Assembly: GCA_021828085.1 (NCBI GenBank)
Contig: JAKATE010000069.1
Coordinates: 1-9,520, forward strand
Reading direction: 5' to 3'
DNA from: Thermoplasmata archaeon
Lineage (GTDB): Archaea > Thermoplasmatota > Thermoplasmata > Lutacidiplasmatales > UBA184
DNA: 9,520 nucleotides
Both the position numbers and the translations under genes were made by a program. Below, piece by piece: positions 1 to 6,474 of the stretch. The first letter of the stretch is position 1, and the number at the start of each line of letters is the position of its first letter. The notes below the pieces were generated by a model. That model worked only from the letters and a program-made list of their open reading frames with translations, ran no database searches and was not told the origin of the DNA.

Positions 1-2
1 GG

Positions 3-479
3 GCCCCGGAGGGCTCCCGCACCGAGCTTCCCCCCCCCCGGCTCCTCCACCTCCCCACGGAGAAGGAGCTCCTGCAGGGTTTGCCCCCGGAGAGCTTCCC
101 CTCCCCCTCGAGGCCGGCCTCCGAGCTCAAGCCGGTGACCGCTTCCGAGCTCCCCATGGGCATGGAGCAGATCCGCTCGGAGCTCGAGAAGCTCCGACGT
201 GCCTTCCTCTCCGGGCCGAAGCGATCCGGCCCCCCCGCCCGGCGCCCCTCTCCGCCCCCGGCTCACTCCACCCCGTCCCCTGCCACCAGCCCCGTCCGTC
301 CGGCCCCCCGTGCGCCGCAGCCGCTGACGACAAAGGCCGGTCGCGACCAGGCCCGGGTCTCGGAGGGGGACCTTCAGCTCCTGCTCGATGACCTGGAGTT
401 TCGCCTGAAGGCGCCGTTGCCCCTCGCCCCCCGGGGCGGCCCTTCCCCCGTGACCCGGGAACGTACGCCCACCACTTGA
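3..479 (+). CDS. Proline-rich protein of unknown function, C-terminal part (cut by left edge)
   Basis: The frame is open from the first bases of the window to a TGA at 477-479, so this is the 3' part of a longer gene whose start lies to the left. The TTG at 81 and the internal ATGs are not needed as starts, because the frame upstream of them is open and of similar composition. The visible 158 residues are rich in Pro, Ser, Ala and Arg and probably disordered. Two short segments look ordered: a charged amphipathic helix beginning MEQIRSELEKLRR (about codons 54-70 of the visible part) and a leucine-rich stretch VSEGDLQLLLDDLEFRL near the C terminus. No domain is recognisable. These could be a linker and a short docking helix at the end of a larger protein; that is inference. 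The next gene starts 21 nt downstream on the same strand, so the two may be co-transcribed. Moderately sure it is coding, since third codon positions are strongly G/C; function unknown. Confidence 0.6.
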   Translation, partial: APEGSRTELPPPRLLHLPTEKELLQGLPPESFPSPSRPASELKPVTASELPMGMEQIRSELEKLRRAFLSGPKRSGPPARRPSPPPAHSTPSPATSPVRPAPRAPQPLTTKAGRDQARVSEGDLQLLLDDLEFRLKAPLPLAPRGGPSPVTRERTPTT

Positions 480-500
480 GCGGCCGGGAGTTCATCGGAG

Positions 501-803
501 ATGGCGGATGCGGCACGTTTCCGTGCCCTCCTGCAGGGATTGGCGATCCTCACCGCCTTCGTGGCCCTGGGGACCTTTCTGTCTTCTCCACGCACGTCCC
601 TGGACCTGGTGGTCGCCGGTCTCGTCGCGGCCGGGATGCTCTTGGCGGTCTCCGTGATCGTCGTCACCGACCCGCCCATGGCCCGCACCCCCCCGATCGA
701 GATGACCCTCCCCATGGTCGGTCCCACCGAGGGGGCCTCCCGCCACCGGGCCGACTCCCGGCCCAGGTCAAAGGGCCCCAGACCCGTTGAGAAGGGCGAG
801 TAG
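501..803 (+). CDS. Small two-helix membrane protein, unknown function
   Basis: A 100-residue protein starting at ATG 501, 21 nt after the stop of the preceding gene. CGGAG directly abuts the ATG, so there is no well-spaced Shine-Dalgarno; expression may depend on coupling to the upstream gene. Two hydrophobic segments are visible, about residues 9-27 (LLQGLAILTAFVALGTFL) and 36-57 (LVVAGLVAAGMLLAVSVIVV), joined by a short loop with a single Arg. They are followed by a 40-residue polar tail rich in Pro, Arg and Lys. This predicts a helical hairpin in the cytoplasmic membrane with both ends on the same side, probably the cytoplasm given the basic tail. Its last 36 nt overlap the 3' end of the convergent membrane-protein gene. 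No family recognised. The hydrophobic pattern and codon bias support it as real. Confidence 0.6.
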   Translation: MADAARFRALLQGLAILTAFVALGTFLSSPRTSLDLVVAGLVAAGMLLAVSVIVVTDPPMARTPPIEMTLPMVGPTEGASRHRADSRPRSKGPRPVEKGE

Positions 804-1460
804 GCGGACCATCGCCACGAGCGACAGTAGCAGGATCGGCAGGATGGAGAGTCCCAGGGCTTTCAGGCCCAGCGCGGGTCGACCCTGCTGCGCGTAACGT
901 TCGAGCCCCAGCCCCAGGAAGAGCGTCCAGAGCGCCAAGGGGGTCAGAAGGGCGGCGGTGAGCGCAAGGCCGGACGGGAGGAGGAAGCTTGCCCCCACCC
1001 CGACGATGGTCCCTGCGGCCCCTACGCGGAGGAAGAGCCGCCGGTTCCTCCCACGCTCCTGCACGAAGTAGCCTGCGACCAGGACCGAGGCGAATCCGAG
1101 GGAGCCGGCGACCAGCCCCAGCAGGGTCCCCCCCCAGACCGAGCCCGCCCCAAGAGGGACCACATACTGGATCACCACCCAGGGAAAGGCGATGGCGAGG
1201 AGCAGGAGCGTCGTGGAGAGAAAGAAGATCCCCAAGGGGAGCCGGGGGATCCAGTTGACCGCGCAGGCCTCGGAGCACTCCCCATGGCGGCGGAGGGTGG
1301 CCTCGAAGGCGCACCCCAGGCAGGCGCTGCGCCGGTGGACCAGGCCACCCTTCTCCCCGACCCTCCAGAGGAGGCTCGTCAGGATGGCGGAGAGGCAGGC
1401 GGAGATGAGGAAGGGGAGCGCCACCTCCCCCAGGTTGCTCCACTGCAACACCAGAGGCAT
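768..1460 (-). CDS. Polytopic membrane protein with a four-cysteine loop, unknown function
   Basis: A 230-residue integral membrane protein with about five or six hydrophobic helices: roughly residues 11-33, 74-97, 107-132, 144-162, 165-185 and 200-223. Between the first two helices lies a hydrophilic loop with the pattern C47-x2-C50-x11-C62-x3-C66, plus H42 and H59. This could bind zinc or an iron-sulfur cluster, or form disulfides if the loop is outside; the sequence does not decide. I do not recognise the family. The ATG at 1458-1460 is supported by a TATA-like box about 30 nt upstream, which would give a nearly leaderless mRNA. It follows the cyclo-ligase gene on the same strand after a 76-nt gap but probably has its own promoter. 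Its 3' end overlaps the convergent small membrane-protein gene by 36 nt. Coding status is fairly certain from length, hydrophobic periodicity and GC3; role unknown. Confidence 0.75.
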   Translation of the reverse strand: MPLVLQWSNLGEVALPFLISACLSAILTSLLWRVGEKGGLVHRRSACLGCAFEATLRRHGECSEACAVNWIPRLPLGIFFLSTTLLLLAIAFPWVVIQYVVPLGAGSVWGGTLLGLVAGSLGFASVLVAGYFVQERGRNRRLFLRVGAAGTIVGVGASFLLPSGLALTAALLTPLALWTLFLGLGLERYAQQGRPALGLKALGLSILPILLLSLVAMVRLLALLNGSGAL

Positions 1461-1486
1461 CGCGGTAATGTACCCTCGGAGGCGGG

Positions 1487-1494
1487 CTTAAAAC
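1487..1494 (-). promoter_or_regulatory. TATA-like box for the Cys-loop membrane protein gene
   Basis: On the minus strand this reads GTTTTAAG, an A/T island in otherwise GC-rich DNA. Its centre is about 30 nt upstream of the ATG at 1460. Archaeal TATA boxes sit about 25-27 nt before the transcription start, so the transcript would begin only a few nt before the ATG. The call is from position and composition only. Confidence 0.5.
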
Positions 1495-1507
1495 TGCACC
1501 TGCTCCC

Positions 1508-1529
1508 CCCCGGGAGGACCTCCCCCGGG
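1508..1529 (-). terminator. GC-rich inverted repeat downstream of the cyclo-ligase gene
   Basis: The core GGGAGG-A-CCTCCC (1512-1524) is a perfect 6-bp inverted repeat with a 1-nt centre, and outer CCC/GGG bases can extend it past a small bulge. It lies just past the cyclo-ligase stop (minus strand). The first run of four T residues comes only 14 or more nt later, inside the TATA-like box of the next gene. It could fold in the RNA or slow polymerase, but the tiny loop makes it a poor classical terminator. Confidence 0.2.
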
Positions 1530-1536
1530 ACGCCCT

Positions 1537-2304
1537 TCAGAGGGACTTCGGGCGACGGGACCGGGTGAGGAAGCCCTTGAGCCAGGATACCTCCGATAGG
1601 GTCGCTTCCGTGAGCTCCTCCGGGAGGATCCCGTGCGGCCGGGGGAGATGGGGGGGGAAGCGAACGGTCTCCTGGGGCGTGACGGCGAGGTCCAGCGGGA
1701 GATCGTGCGGCAGGACGGGCAACAGGCGGTCCGTACGCTGGAGGGCGTGGACCGTGGTCGCCACCCGGGTCTCCCGGGAGACCTTCCCGAAAGCCGACAG
1801 CACCCCCCACTCCAGGTCGGCGAAACCGCCACCCTTCCCGATCCGCTCGCCCCGCGGACCGACGACCACGCTCCCGACCACCACCAGGTCGATCGGGGGG
1901 ACCTCCCCCGGCGCGAGCGGCCGCCCCTGGGAGACTCCCCGGGCGACCGTCGGCGCAAGACGGGTGCCCGGCTCCAGCAGCCGGAAGCACCGCTCCTCCC
2001 GGAGGCGCGGGACGGCCATCACCAGCTGCTTGCCCTCCCGGAGGACCGCGGTGCGGACCGGCAACTGCGGGGCGTCCGGGTTCACCTTCACCACCCGGGC
2101 CTCCCGGAACTCCTGGAGCTCGGCGAGCCGGGCCGCGGCTTCGAGCGCTCCCTCGAAATTGGGGATCCGGTCATGGGGAGGGAAGGGGAAGCGGGCCACC
2201 TGGGAGGACCCCAGGAGGTCCCAGACCTGCCTCCGCCAGCGCGCTTTCTCCCCCTCCAGCCGGCGCCGGTCCGGCTCTCCGAGGGTGGGCGGGGCTCCCG
2301 GCAC
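1537..2304 (-). CDS. 5-formyltetrahydrofolate cyclo-ligase family protein (MTHFSD-like, COG0212 type)
   Basis: Enzymes of this family (5,10-methenyltetrahydrofolate synthetase) use ATP to convert 5-formyl-tetrahydrofolate to 5,10-methenyl-tetrahydrofolate, returning a stored folate to the one-carbon pool in the cytoplasm. The 255-residue protein has the family layout: HDRIPNFEGA (44-53), VVKVNPDAPQLPVR (71-84), the β-strand IDLVVVGSVVV (138-148), the glycine motif GERIGKGGGFADLE (152-165), and a late HDLPLDLAVTPQ (200-211) matching the usual HD.PlD.i.T. Bacterial enzymes usually have G-R-L-G-Y-G-G-G-Y-Y-D at the glycine motif; here Lys157 replaces the first Tyr and Phe-Ala the later Tyr pair, as in the divergent MTHFSD-like branch, so activity is not assured. 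The start is GTG 2304: an in-frame TAA lies upstream with no other start between. AGGAGGT lies only 1 nt before the GTG, too close for a normal Shine-Dalgarno, whereas the TATA-like box 26 nt upstream suggests a leaderless message. It is divergent from top6B. Confidence 0.85.
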   Translation of the reverse strand: MPGAPPTLGEPDRRRLEGEKARWRRQVWDLLGSSQVARFPFPPHDRIPNFEGALEAAARLAELQEFREARVVKVNPDAPQLPVRTAVLREGKQLVMAVPRLREERCFRLLEPGTRLAPTVARGVSQGRPLAPGEVPPIDLVVVGSVVVGPRGERIGKGGGFADLEWGVLSAFGKVSRETRVATTVHALQRTDRLLPVLPHDLPLDLAVTPQETVRFPPHLPRPHGILPEELTEATLSEVSWLKGFLTRSRRPKSL

Positions 2305-2326
2305 GACCTCCTGTGGAGGGCGTGCT

Positions 2327-2333
2327 CTTTAAG
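2327..2333. promoter_or_regulatory. Shared divergent TATA-like element between the cyclo-ligase gene and top6B
   Basis: CTTTAAG is palindromic as written (CTT-T/A-AAG apart from the central base) and is the only A/T-rich stretch between the two divergent starts. Its centre (2330) is 28 nt from the A of the top6B ATG (2358) and 26 nt from the GTG of the cyclo-ligase (2304). Both distances match the archaeal TATA-to-start spacing, so one element may serve both directions, with TFB recognition on either flank choosing orientation. Inferred from sequence geometry; no transcription data. Confidence 0.5.
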
Positions 2334-2357
2334 CCGCTCCCACCTCTGAGGGACCGG

Positions 2358-4388
2358 ATGCCCACCAAGCGGACGCTTGCCGAGGAGCTGGCTTCCCGGC
2401 AGCGCGCCATCTCCGTCGCGGAGTTCTTCGAGCGCAACCGGCAGATCCTCGGTTTCGACAACCCCCAGCGCTCCCTCCTCACCACCGTGAAGGAGGCCAC
2501 CGATAACGCCCTCGACGCCTGCGAGGAGGCCCGGACCCTCCCGGACATCCTCGTCGAGATCCACCGGCTCGCCGAGGACCGCTTCCTCGTGGCGGTGGAG
2601 GACAACGGTCCCGGTATCCTCCGCCGCGAGGTCCCGAACGTCTTCGGACGGCTGCTGTACGGTTCCCGCTTCCACGCCAACCGCCAGGCCCGCGGCCAGC
2701 AGGGGATCGGGATCTCCGCGGCCGTGCTCTACGCGGGGCTCACCACCGCCACCCCCACGCACGTCCTCTCCAAGGTGGAGGAGAACCCGGCGGCCTACGA
2801 GGTCGACATCCTGCTCGACACGGCCAAGAACCAGCCGCGGATCCTGCGCGAGGATGCCCGGGCGTGGGACCGCCCCCATGGGACCCGGGTGGAGCTCACC
2901 CTCAAGGGCCGCTACCAGAAGGGCCGCCAGTCCCCGTACGAGTACCTGCGCGGCACGGCCATCGTGAACCCGCACGCGCGCCTGACCCTCCTCGAGCCGG
3001 ACGGCACCCGGACCACCTGGGAGCGCGTCAGCGCGGAGCTTCCCCCGCTCCCCCGCGAGATCCCCCCGCATCCCCACGGCCTCGAGCTGGGGGAGCTCGA
3101 CCAGCGGCTCCACCAGACCCGCTCCACGACCCTCGGTCAGTTCCTCGCGGAGGACCTGAGCGGATTGAGCCGACGGGCCGTCACCGAGGTCCTCGACAAG
3201 TCCGGCGTCGGCCCGCGCACCGCCCCCGGGTCGGTGAACGGGGAGGCCGTGGAGCGGCTCCTGGCCGCCCTCAAGGCCGTCACGCTCGCCCCACCGTCGT
3301 CCGACTGCCTCTCCCCGATCGGCCCGCTCCTGATCAAGCGCGGGCTCAAGAACGTCCTCGGGACGCTCCGCCCGGAGTTCTATGCCCCGCCGGTCACCCG
3401 GAGCCCCCGCGTCCACGCCGGCTGCCCGTTCATCGTCGAGGTCGGGCTGGTCTACGGCGGGGACCTCCCCTCGGACCAGCCGATCCAGCTCCTGCGCTTC
3501 GCCAACCGGGTCCCCCTGCTCTTCCAGCAGGGGGCATGCGCCATCACCTCCACCGTCTCGGGGATCGACTGGCGCCGCTACGGCCTCGAGCAGAAATCGG
3601 GAGCCCTTCCGGTCGGCCCCATGGTCCTGCTCGTCCACGTGGCCTCGACCAAGATCCCGTACACCTCGGAAGCGAAGGAGGCGGTCGCCGAGACCGACGA
3701 GATCGCCAAGGAGATCGGGCTGGCCGTCCAGGCGGCGGCCCGGAGCCTGAAGGTCCACCTCTCCCGGAGCGTCCGACGCTCCTTCGCCGAGGAGAAGTTC
3801 CGGATCATCCAGAGGATCCTCCCGCGGATCGCGGAGAAGGCCAGCGCCATGGCCCGCGGCCCCGTCCCGGACCTCACCCGGGTCATCACGCGGATTATGG
3901 ACGTGGTCTCGGTGGAGACCCAGGGGGGCGGTGCAGCCCCTGACGAGGCGGGTCCGAAGGGGAGCCTCACCCTGGTGAACTACACGGACCGCAAGCGCCG
4001 ACTCGAGGTCTTCCTCGAGCTCCCCCTGGAGGCGCTCGGGGAGGGCTTCCGCTCCTCCCCGGAGCCGCTCGAGCTCCAGCGGGAGCTGGGGCGCGTCTCC
4101 TTCCCCCTGGCCGAGCTCGCCCCGAACGAGCGGCTGGAGATCGCCCTGGAGTGGCCCCGAGGGGTCCGGATCGACCCGGACGACATCGACGTCTACGTCG
4201 CCGGGATCGACGAGGCCCATCTCCTGGGGGCCGACCCGCTCCCCGGGGACTGGGAGGTCCGCCTTCCCGCAGCGCTCGTCGAAGCGGCCGAGGCCGCCGA
4301 GTCCCCCGCGACCCCCGGGGAGGAGCTGGAGGAGGTGGATTACGATGCCGCCGAAAGGAAGGAGCCCGTTGCCTCGGACGAAGACTGA
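2358..4388 (+). CDS. top6B: DNA topoisomerase VI subunit B
   Basis: ATPase subunit of the A2B2 type IIB topoisomerase, which clamps and passes one DNA duplex through another to relax supercoils and decatenate chromosomes. The 676 residues show the expected order. First is an N-terminal strap (AEELASRQRAISVAEFFERN), then the GHKL ATPase fold with E46 and N50 in EATDNALDA, the ATP-lid motif DNGPG (82-86) and GQQGIGIS (113-120). An H2TH region follows at about 245-310. The transducer domain carries the conserved switch lysine K440 in TSEAKEA. A C-terminal β-rich domain at about 535-640 resembles the Ig-like extra domain of the methanosarcinal enzyme. It is longer than the crenarchaeal enzyme (about 530 residues), and ends in an acidic, probably disordered tail (641-676). 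I chose ATG 2358 over the GTG at 2313: it lies 28 nt after the TATA-like box, and the extra 15 residues are not family-like and would start upstream of that box. It overlaps top6A by 44 nt. Confidence 0.97.
   Translation: MPTKRTLAEELASRQRAISVAEFFERNRQILGFDNPQRSLLTTVKEATDNALDACEEARTLPDILVEIHRLAEDRFLVAVEDNGPGILRREVPNVFGRLLYGSRFHANRQARGQQGIGISAAVLYAGLTTATPTHVLSKVEENPAAYEVDILLDTAKNQPRILREDARAWDRPHGTRVELTLKGRYQKGRQSPYEYLRGTAIVNPHARLTLLEPDGTRTTWERVSAELPPLPREIPPHPHGLELGELDQRLHQTRSTTLGQFLAEDLSGLSRRAVTEVLDKSGVGPRTAPGSVNGEAVERLLAALKAVTLAPPSSDCLSPIGPLLIKRGLKNVLGTLRPEFYAPPVTRSPRVHAGCPFIVEVGLVYGGDLPSDQPIQLLRFANRVPLLFQQGACAITSTVSGIDWRRYGLEQKSGALPVGPMVLLVHVASTKIPYTSEAKEAVAETDEIAKEIGLAVQAAARSLKVHLSRSVRRSFAEEKFRIIQRILPRIAEKASAMARGPVPDLTRVITRIMDVVSVETQGGGAAPDEAGPKGSLTLVNYTDRKRRLEVFLELPLEALGEGFRSSPEPLELQRELGRVSFPLAELAPNERLEIALEWPRGVRIDPDDIDVYVAGIDEAHLLGADPLPGDWEVRLPAALVEAAEAAESPATPGEELEEVDYDAAERKEPVASDED
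4331..4336 (+). promoter_or_regulatory. Shine-Dalgarno for top6A inside top6B
   Basis: GGAGGT ends 8 nt before the ATG at 4345 and lies within the acidic-tail codons of top6B. It fixes the top6A start and implies internal, possibly coupled, initiation on the polycistronic mRNA. It contrasts with the near-leaderless first genes of operons in this window. Confidence 0.6.
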
Positions 4389-5481
4389 TCCCGTGGAGCG
4401 GCTGCCGGCCGCCCTCGCCCCGAGCCGGGACCTTGCCCGGGAGATCTACCAGCAGCTCCAGCGCGGGGAGATCCCTCGGATGCACCTTCCCTTGAGGACC
4501 AAGCAGAACATCGCCTTCAGCCTCAAGGACGGGGTCTGGAGGCTGGGCAAGCAGCGCGGCATCCGCTCCGCCCGGAAGCTCGACGGCGCGCTGATGCTCC
4601 TGCGGACGTTCTGGCTGCTCGAGTTCGTCAACGAGATGGCCCGGGACGAGAAGACCTCGACGCTCCGGGAGCTCTACTACATCTCCGAGCAGTGGGAGGA
4701 GGCCAAGTTCCACTCGGAGAACGAGTCGAACCTCCTGGTGGAGGACCTGGAGGTCCTCTGCGAGGCCCTGCGCGAGGACTTCCGGCTCCGCCCCGAGGAG
4801 AACGGCGCCTCGGTCATCGGGGACCTCACCCTGGAGGAGGTCAACCGCAAGGGCCAGCGCAAGCTGATCAACTGCCGGGACGACGTGGGGGACGGGGGTT
4901 ACCAGCTCCCCGCCAACGTGGAGAAGGAGAAGATCACGTTCAAGAAGCACGGGCTCAAGTTCATCCTCGCCATCGAGTGCGGCGGCATGGTGGACCGGCT
5001 CGCCGAGAACGGCTTCGATGAAGAGCACCAGGCGCTCCTGGTCCACCTGAAGGGGCAGCCGGCCCGCTCCACCCGCCGGTTCATCAAGCGGCTCAACGAG
5101 GAGCTCCGGCTCCCGGTGGTCGTCTTCACGGACGGGGACCCCTGGTCGTTCCGCATCTATGCCTCCGTGGCCTTCGGCGCGATCAAGACGGCCCACATCT
5201 CGCACTACCTCGCGACCCCCGCCGCCGAGTTCCTCGGCGTCACGGCCTCCGACATCGAGAACTACAAGCTCCCCAGCGACAAGCTCTCCGACCGGGACAT
5301 CCAGGCGCTCAGGGCGGAGCTCACGGACCCCCGCTTCAACACCGAGCAGTGGCGGACGGAGATCGAGCTCATGCTCCAGAACGGGCGCAAGGCGGAGCAG
5401 CAGTCGCTCGCGAAGTACGGCTTGAACTACGTCACCGAGACGTACCTGCCGCAGAAGCTCTCCGAGATGGGCGTCCTCTGA
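4345..5481 (+). CDS. top6A: DNA topoisomerase VI subunit A (Spo11-like DNA cleavage subunit)
   Basis: Catalytic DNA-breaking subunit of topoisomerase VI, homologous to eukaryotic Spo11. The 378-residue length is typical (about 365-390). The winged-helix (CAP-like) domain carries the active-site motif STLRELYYISEQW (105-117); by alignment to the family the second tyrosine, Y112, should form the 5'-phosphotyrosyl bond. The Toprim domain has E211 in LAIECGGM and the D263-G-D265 pair in VVFTDGDPWS. Their spacing of 52 and 54 residues matches E197, D249 and D251 of the Methanocaldococcus enzyme, the Mg2+ ligands. The conserved ECGG, DGDP and SHYLATP-like segments are all intact, so the protein should be active. 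It starts within top6B, behind a good Shine-Dalgarno at 4331-4336, consistent with equimolar synthesis of the partners. The next gene is convergent, only 24 nt past the stop. Confidence 0.98.
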   Translation: MPPKGRSPLPRTKTDPVERLPAALAPSRDLAREIYQQLQRGEIPRMHLPLRTKQNIAFSLKDGVWRLGKQRGIRSARKLDGALMLLRTFWLLEFVNEMARDEKTSTLRELYYISEQWEEAKFHSENESNLLVEDLEVLCEALREDFRLRPEENGASVIGDLTLEEVNRKGQRKLINCRDDVGDGGYQLPANVEKEKITFKKHGLKFILAIECGGMVDRLAENGFDEEHQALLVHLKGQPARSTRRFIKRLNEELRLPVVVFTDGDPWSFRIYASVAFGAIKTAHISHYLATPAAEFLGVTASDIENYKLPSDKLSDRDIQALRAELTDPRFNTEQWRTEIELMLQNGRKAEQQSLAKYGLNYVTETYLPQKLSEMGVL

Positions 5482-5505
5482 GCCTTCCCCCGGGAACCGG
5501 GCGGT

Positions 5506-5838
5506 TCACGGGGGCCTGCTCGGGGGCGGGCGGGGGCGGGGCACCCGGGGGAGCGTCGTGGCGACCTTGAGGTGCTCGATGAGGGCGAGGAGGAGCGCGT
5601 ACTCGAGGTTCACCCAGCGTACCAGCTCCCCCCGGTCCCACCGGTCCGCGTCCTCCGCCCCGCGCAGCGCTCGATAGGCTGCCCCCACCTCCTCGGCCGA
5701 GCGCAGCATGCCGGGGGAGACCACCTCCGCCCCGGGGTCCGAGAGGCGACCCACGGTGGAGTCGAGCTCCTCCCGGAGCTCCCGCTCGAGCGCCCGCAGC
5801 CTCTCCTCCGACAGGGAGGAGTCCTCTCCGACGAGCAC
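5506..5838 (-). CDS. Small acidic helical protein, unknown function
   Basis: A 110-residue protein not recognised. The N-terminal third is a charged helix with heptad-like leucines (SLSEERLRALERELREEL), possibly a short coiled coil. The middle has SPGMLRSAEEVGAAYRAL and the second half contains an amphipathic helix, VNLEYALLLALIEHLKVA, with a hydrophobic face; the last 15 residues are Pro/Arg-rich. No Cys, signal peptide or clear transmembrane segment. The start is GTG 5838, 13 nt after the stop of the upstream gene on the same strand, so the two form a probable operon. No strong Shine-Dalgarno is visible before the GTG, only CCTCCCGTCCC on the mRNA strand. Third-position G/C is consistent throughout, whereas the overlapping plus-strand frame gives a composition unlike a protein. 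Real gene likely; function unknown. Confidence 0.6.
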   Translation of the reverse strand: MLVGEDSSLSEERLRALERELREELDSTVGRLSDPGAEVVSPGMLRSAEEVGAAYRALRGAEDADRWDRGELVRWVNLEYALLLALIEHLKVATTLPRVPRPRPPPSRPP

Positions 5839-5851
5839 GGGACGGGAGGGC

Positions 5852-6307
5852 TCAGCGCCCCTTGACCTCCGGGGGCAGCGCGGGAAGGCCGAGCGCGCGG
5901 AGGACCTCCTCGACCTTCCCGGCCGTATGGAAGGGCTCGGGAAGGTAGAGCTCCTGCTCGGAAGGGAGATGCAGGGTATGGAACGGGAGACCCTGCTCCT
6001 CGAACTCCTCCGGTGGAAGGGCGGGGGTCTCCTCCGGGCTGGCGATGACCGGCAGGAGGCCAGGAGCCGGTCGGCGACCCCCCCGGGCCAGGAGGAACTC
6101 TTCCCCGCCCCGGCCCCGGAGGACCCAGGAGAGGGGGACGACGAGCCATCGATGGATCACCTTGGGTCGGAGCTTCGCCTTGCCCTCGGTCTCCCGCCGG
6201 TCGAAGACGGCCAGAGGCTCCCCCGGACCGGGGAGGGTCCGCACGAAGGCGAAGCTGGCGCCGCGGAAGACCAGCACCCCCTCCAGGAGCTCCTCTTCGG
6301 TGAGCAC
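5852..6307 (-). CDS. Uncharacterised 151-residue protein, probably α/β cytosolic
   Basis: Unrecognised protein of 151 residues with alternating β-like and helical stretches: VLVFRGASFAFVRTL (11-25), LAVFDRR (32-38), VIHRWLVVPLSWVLRG (50-65), EEFLLAR, LLPVIASP and a C-terminal helix GKVEEVLRALGL. The central WLVVPLSWVL is hydrophobic but too short and too flanked by charge to be a confident membrane helix. There is no cysteine and no known motif. The start is GTG 6307, since no in-frame ATG lies upstream and an A/T-rich box at 6328-6339 is centred about 25 nt before it, giving a leaderless message. It is the first gene of a two-gene unit with the 110-residue protein and is divergent from the eL41 gene. 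Fairly sure it is coding; role unknown. Confidence 0.6.
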   Translation of the reverse strand: MLTEEELLEGVLVFRGASFAFVRTLPGPGEPLAVFDRRETEGKAKLRPKVIHRWLVVPLSWVLRGRGGEEFLLARGGRRPAPGLLPVIASPEETPALPPEEFEEQGLPFHTLHLPSEQELYLPEPFHTAGKVEEVLRALGLPALPPEVKGR

Positions 6308-6327
6308 GTCCGTGCGAGCCCGGAGGG

Positions 6328-6339
6328 CATTATTCGTTT
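6328..6339 (-). promoter_or_regulatory. TATA-like box for the two-gene hypothetical operon
   Basis: On the minus strand it reads AAACGAATAATG. It is one of only two A/T-rich islands in the 207-nt gap 6308-6514. The GAATAATG part is centred about 25 nt before GTG 6307. The ATG contained in it is out of frame with that gene. Inferred from position. Confidence 0.4.
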
Positions 6340-6462
6340 GCGGCCGCCTCTTCCCGCCGCTTCCCTGCCCTTGGGGGCCCGGGGCCTCGGGAGGGGAGGG
6401 ACCCGGGGATGGAGAGGGCCCTTTCGGTGCCGTCTGAGGGAGTCCTTGGGCAAATCCTACGC

Positions 6463-6474
6463 AACGTTAATAAC
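6463..6474 (+). promoter_or_regulatory. TATA-like box for the eL41 gene
   Basis: AACGTTAATAAC is A/T-rich within GC-rich DNA, and its first half holds the palindrome AACGTT. The centre is about 46 nt before ATG 6515, so transcription would begin near 6495 and leave a leader of about 20 nt, containing GGTGGT at 6504-6509 as a possible ribosome-binding site. The remaining part of the gap (6340-6462) shows no gene or structure I can support. Confidence 0.4.

Noticed and set aside
2313..2357. Upstream GTG start for top6B (15 extra codons)
   Set aside because: The extra residues lack family similarity, the codon lies upstream of the TATA-like box, and ATG 2358 has the expected spacing from it.
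2088..4220. Long 710-codon open frame on the minus strand opposite top6B
   Set aside because: It is antisense to an unmistakable top6B. Very GC-rich codons suppress stop codons in the complementary frame, and the translation is a low-complexity Gly/Asp/Leu/Val/Arg mixture without motifs.
3967..5205. 412-codon minus-strand frame opposite top6A
   Set aside because: Same cause: a shadow of a verified conserved gene, degenerating into Arg/Pro/Gly repeats towards one end.
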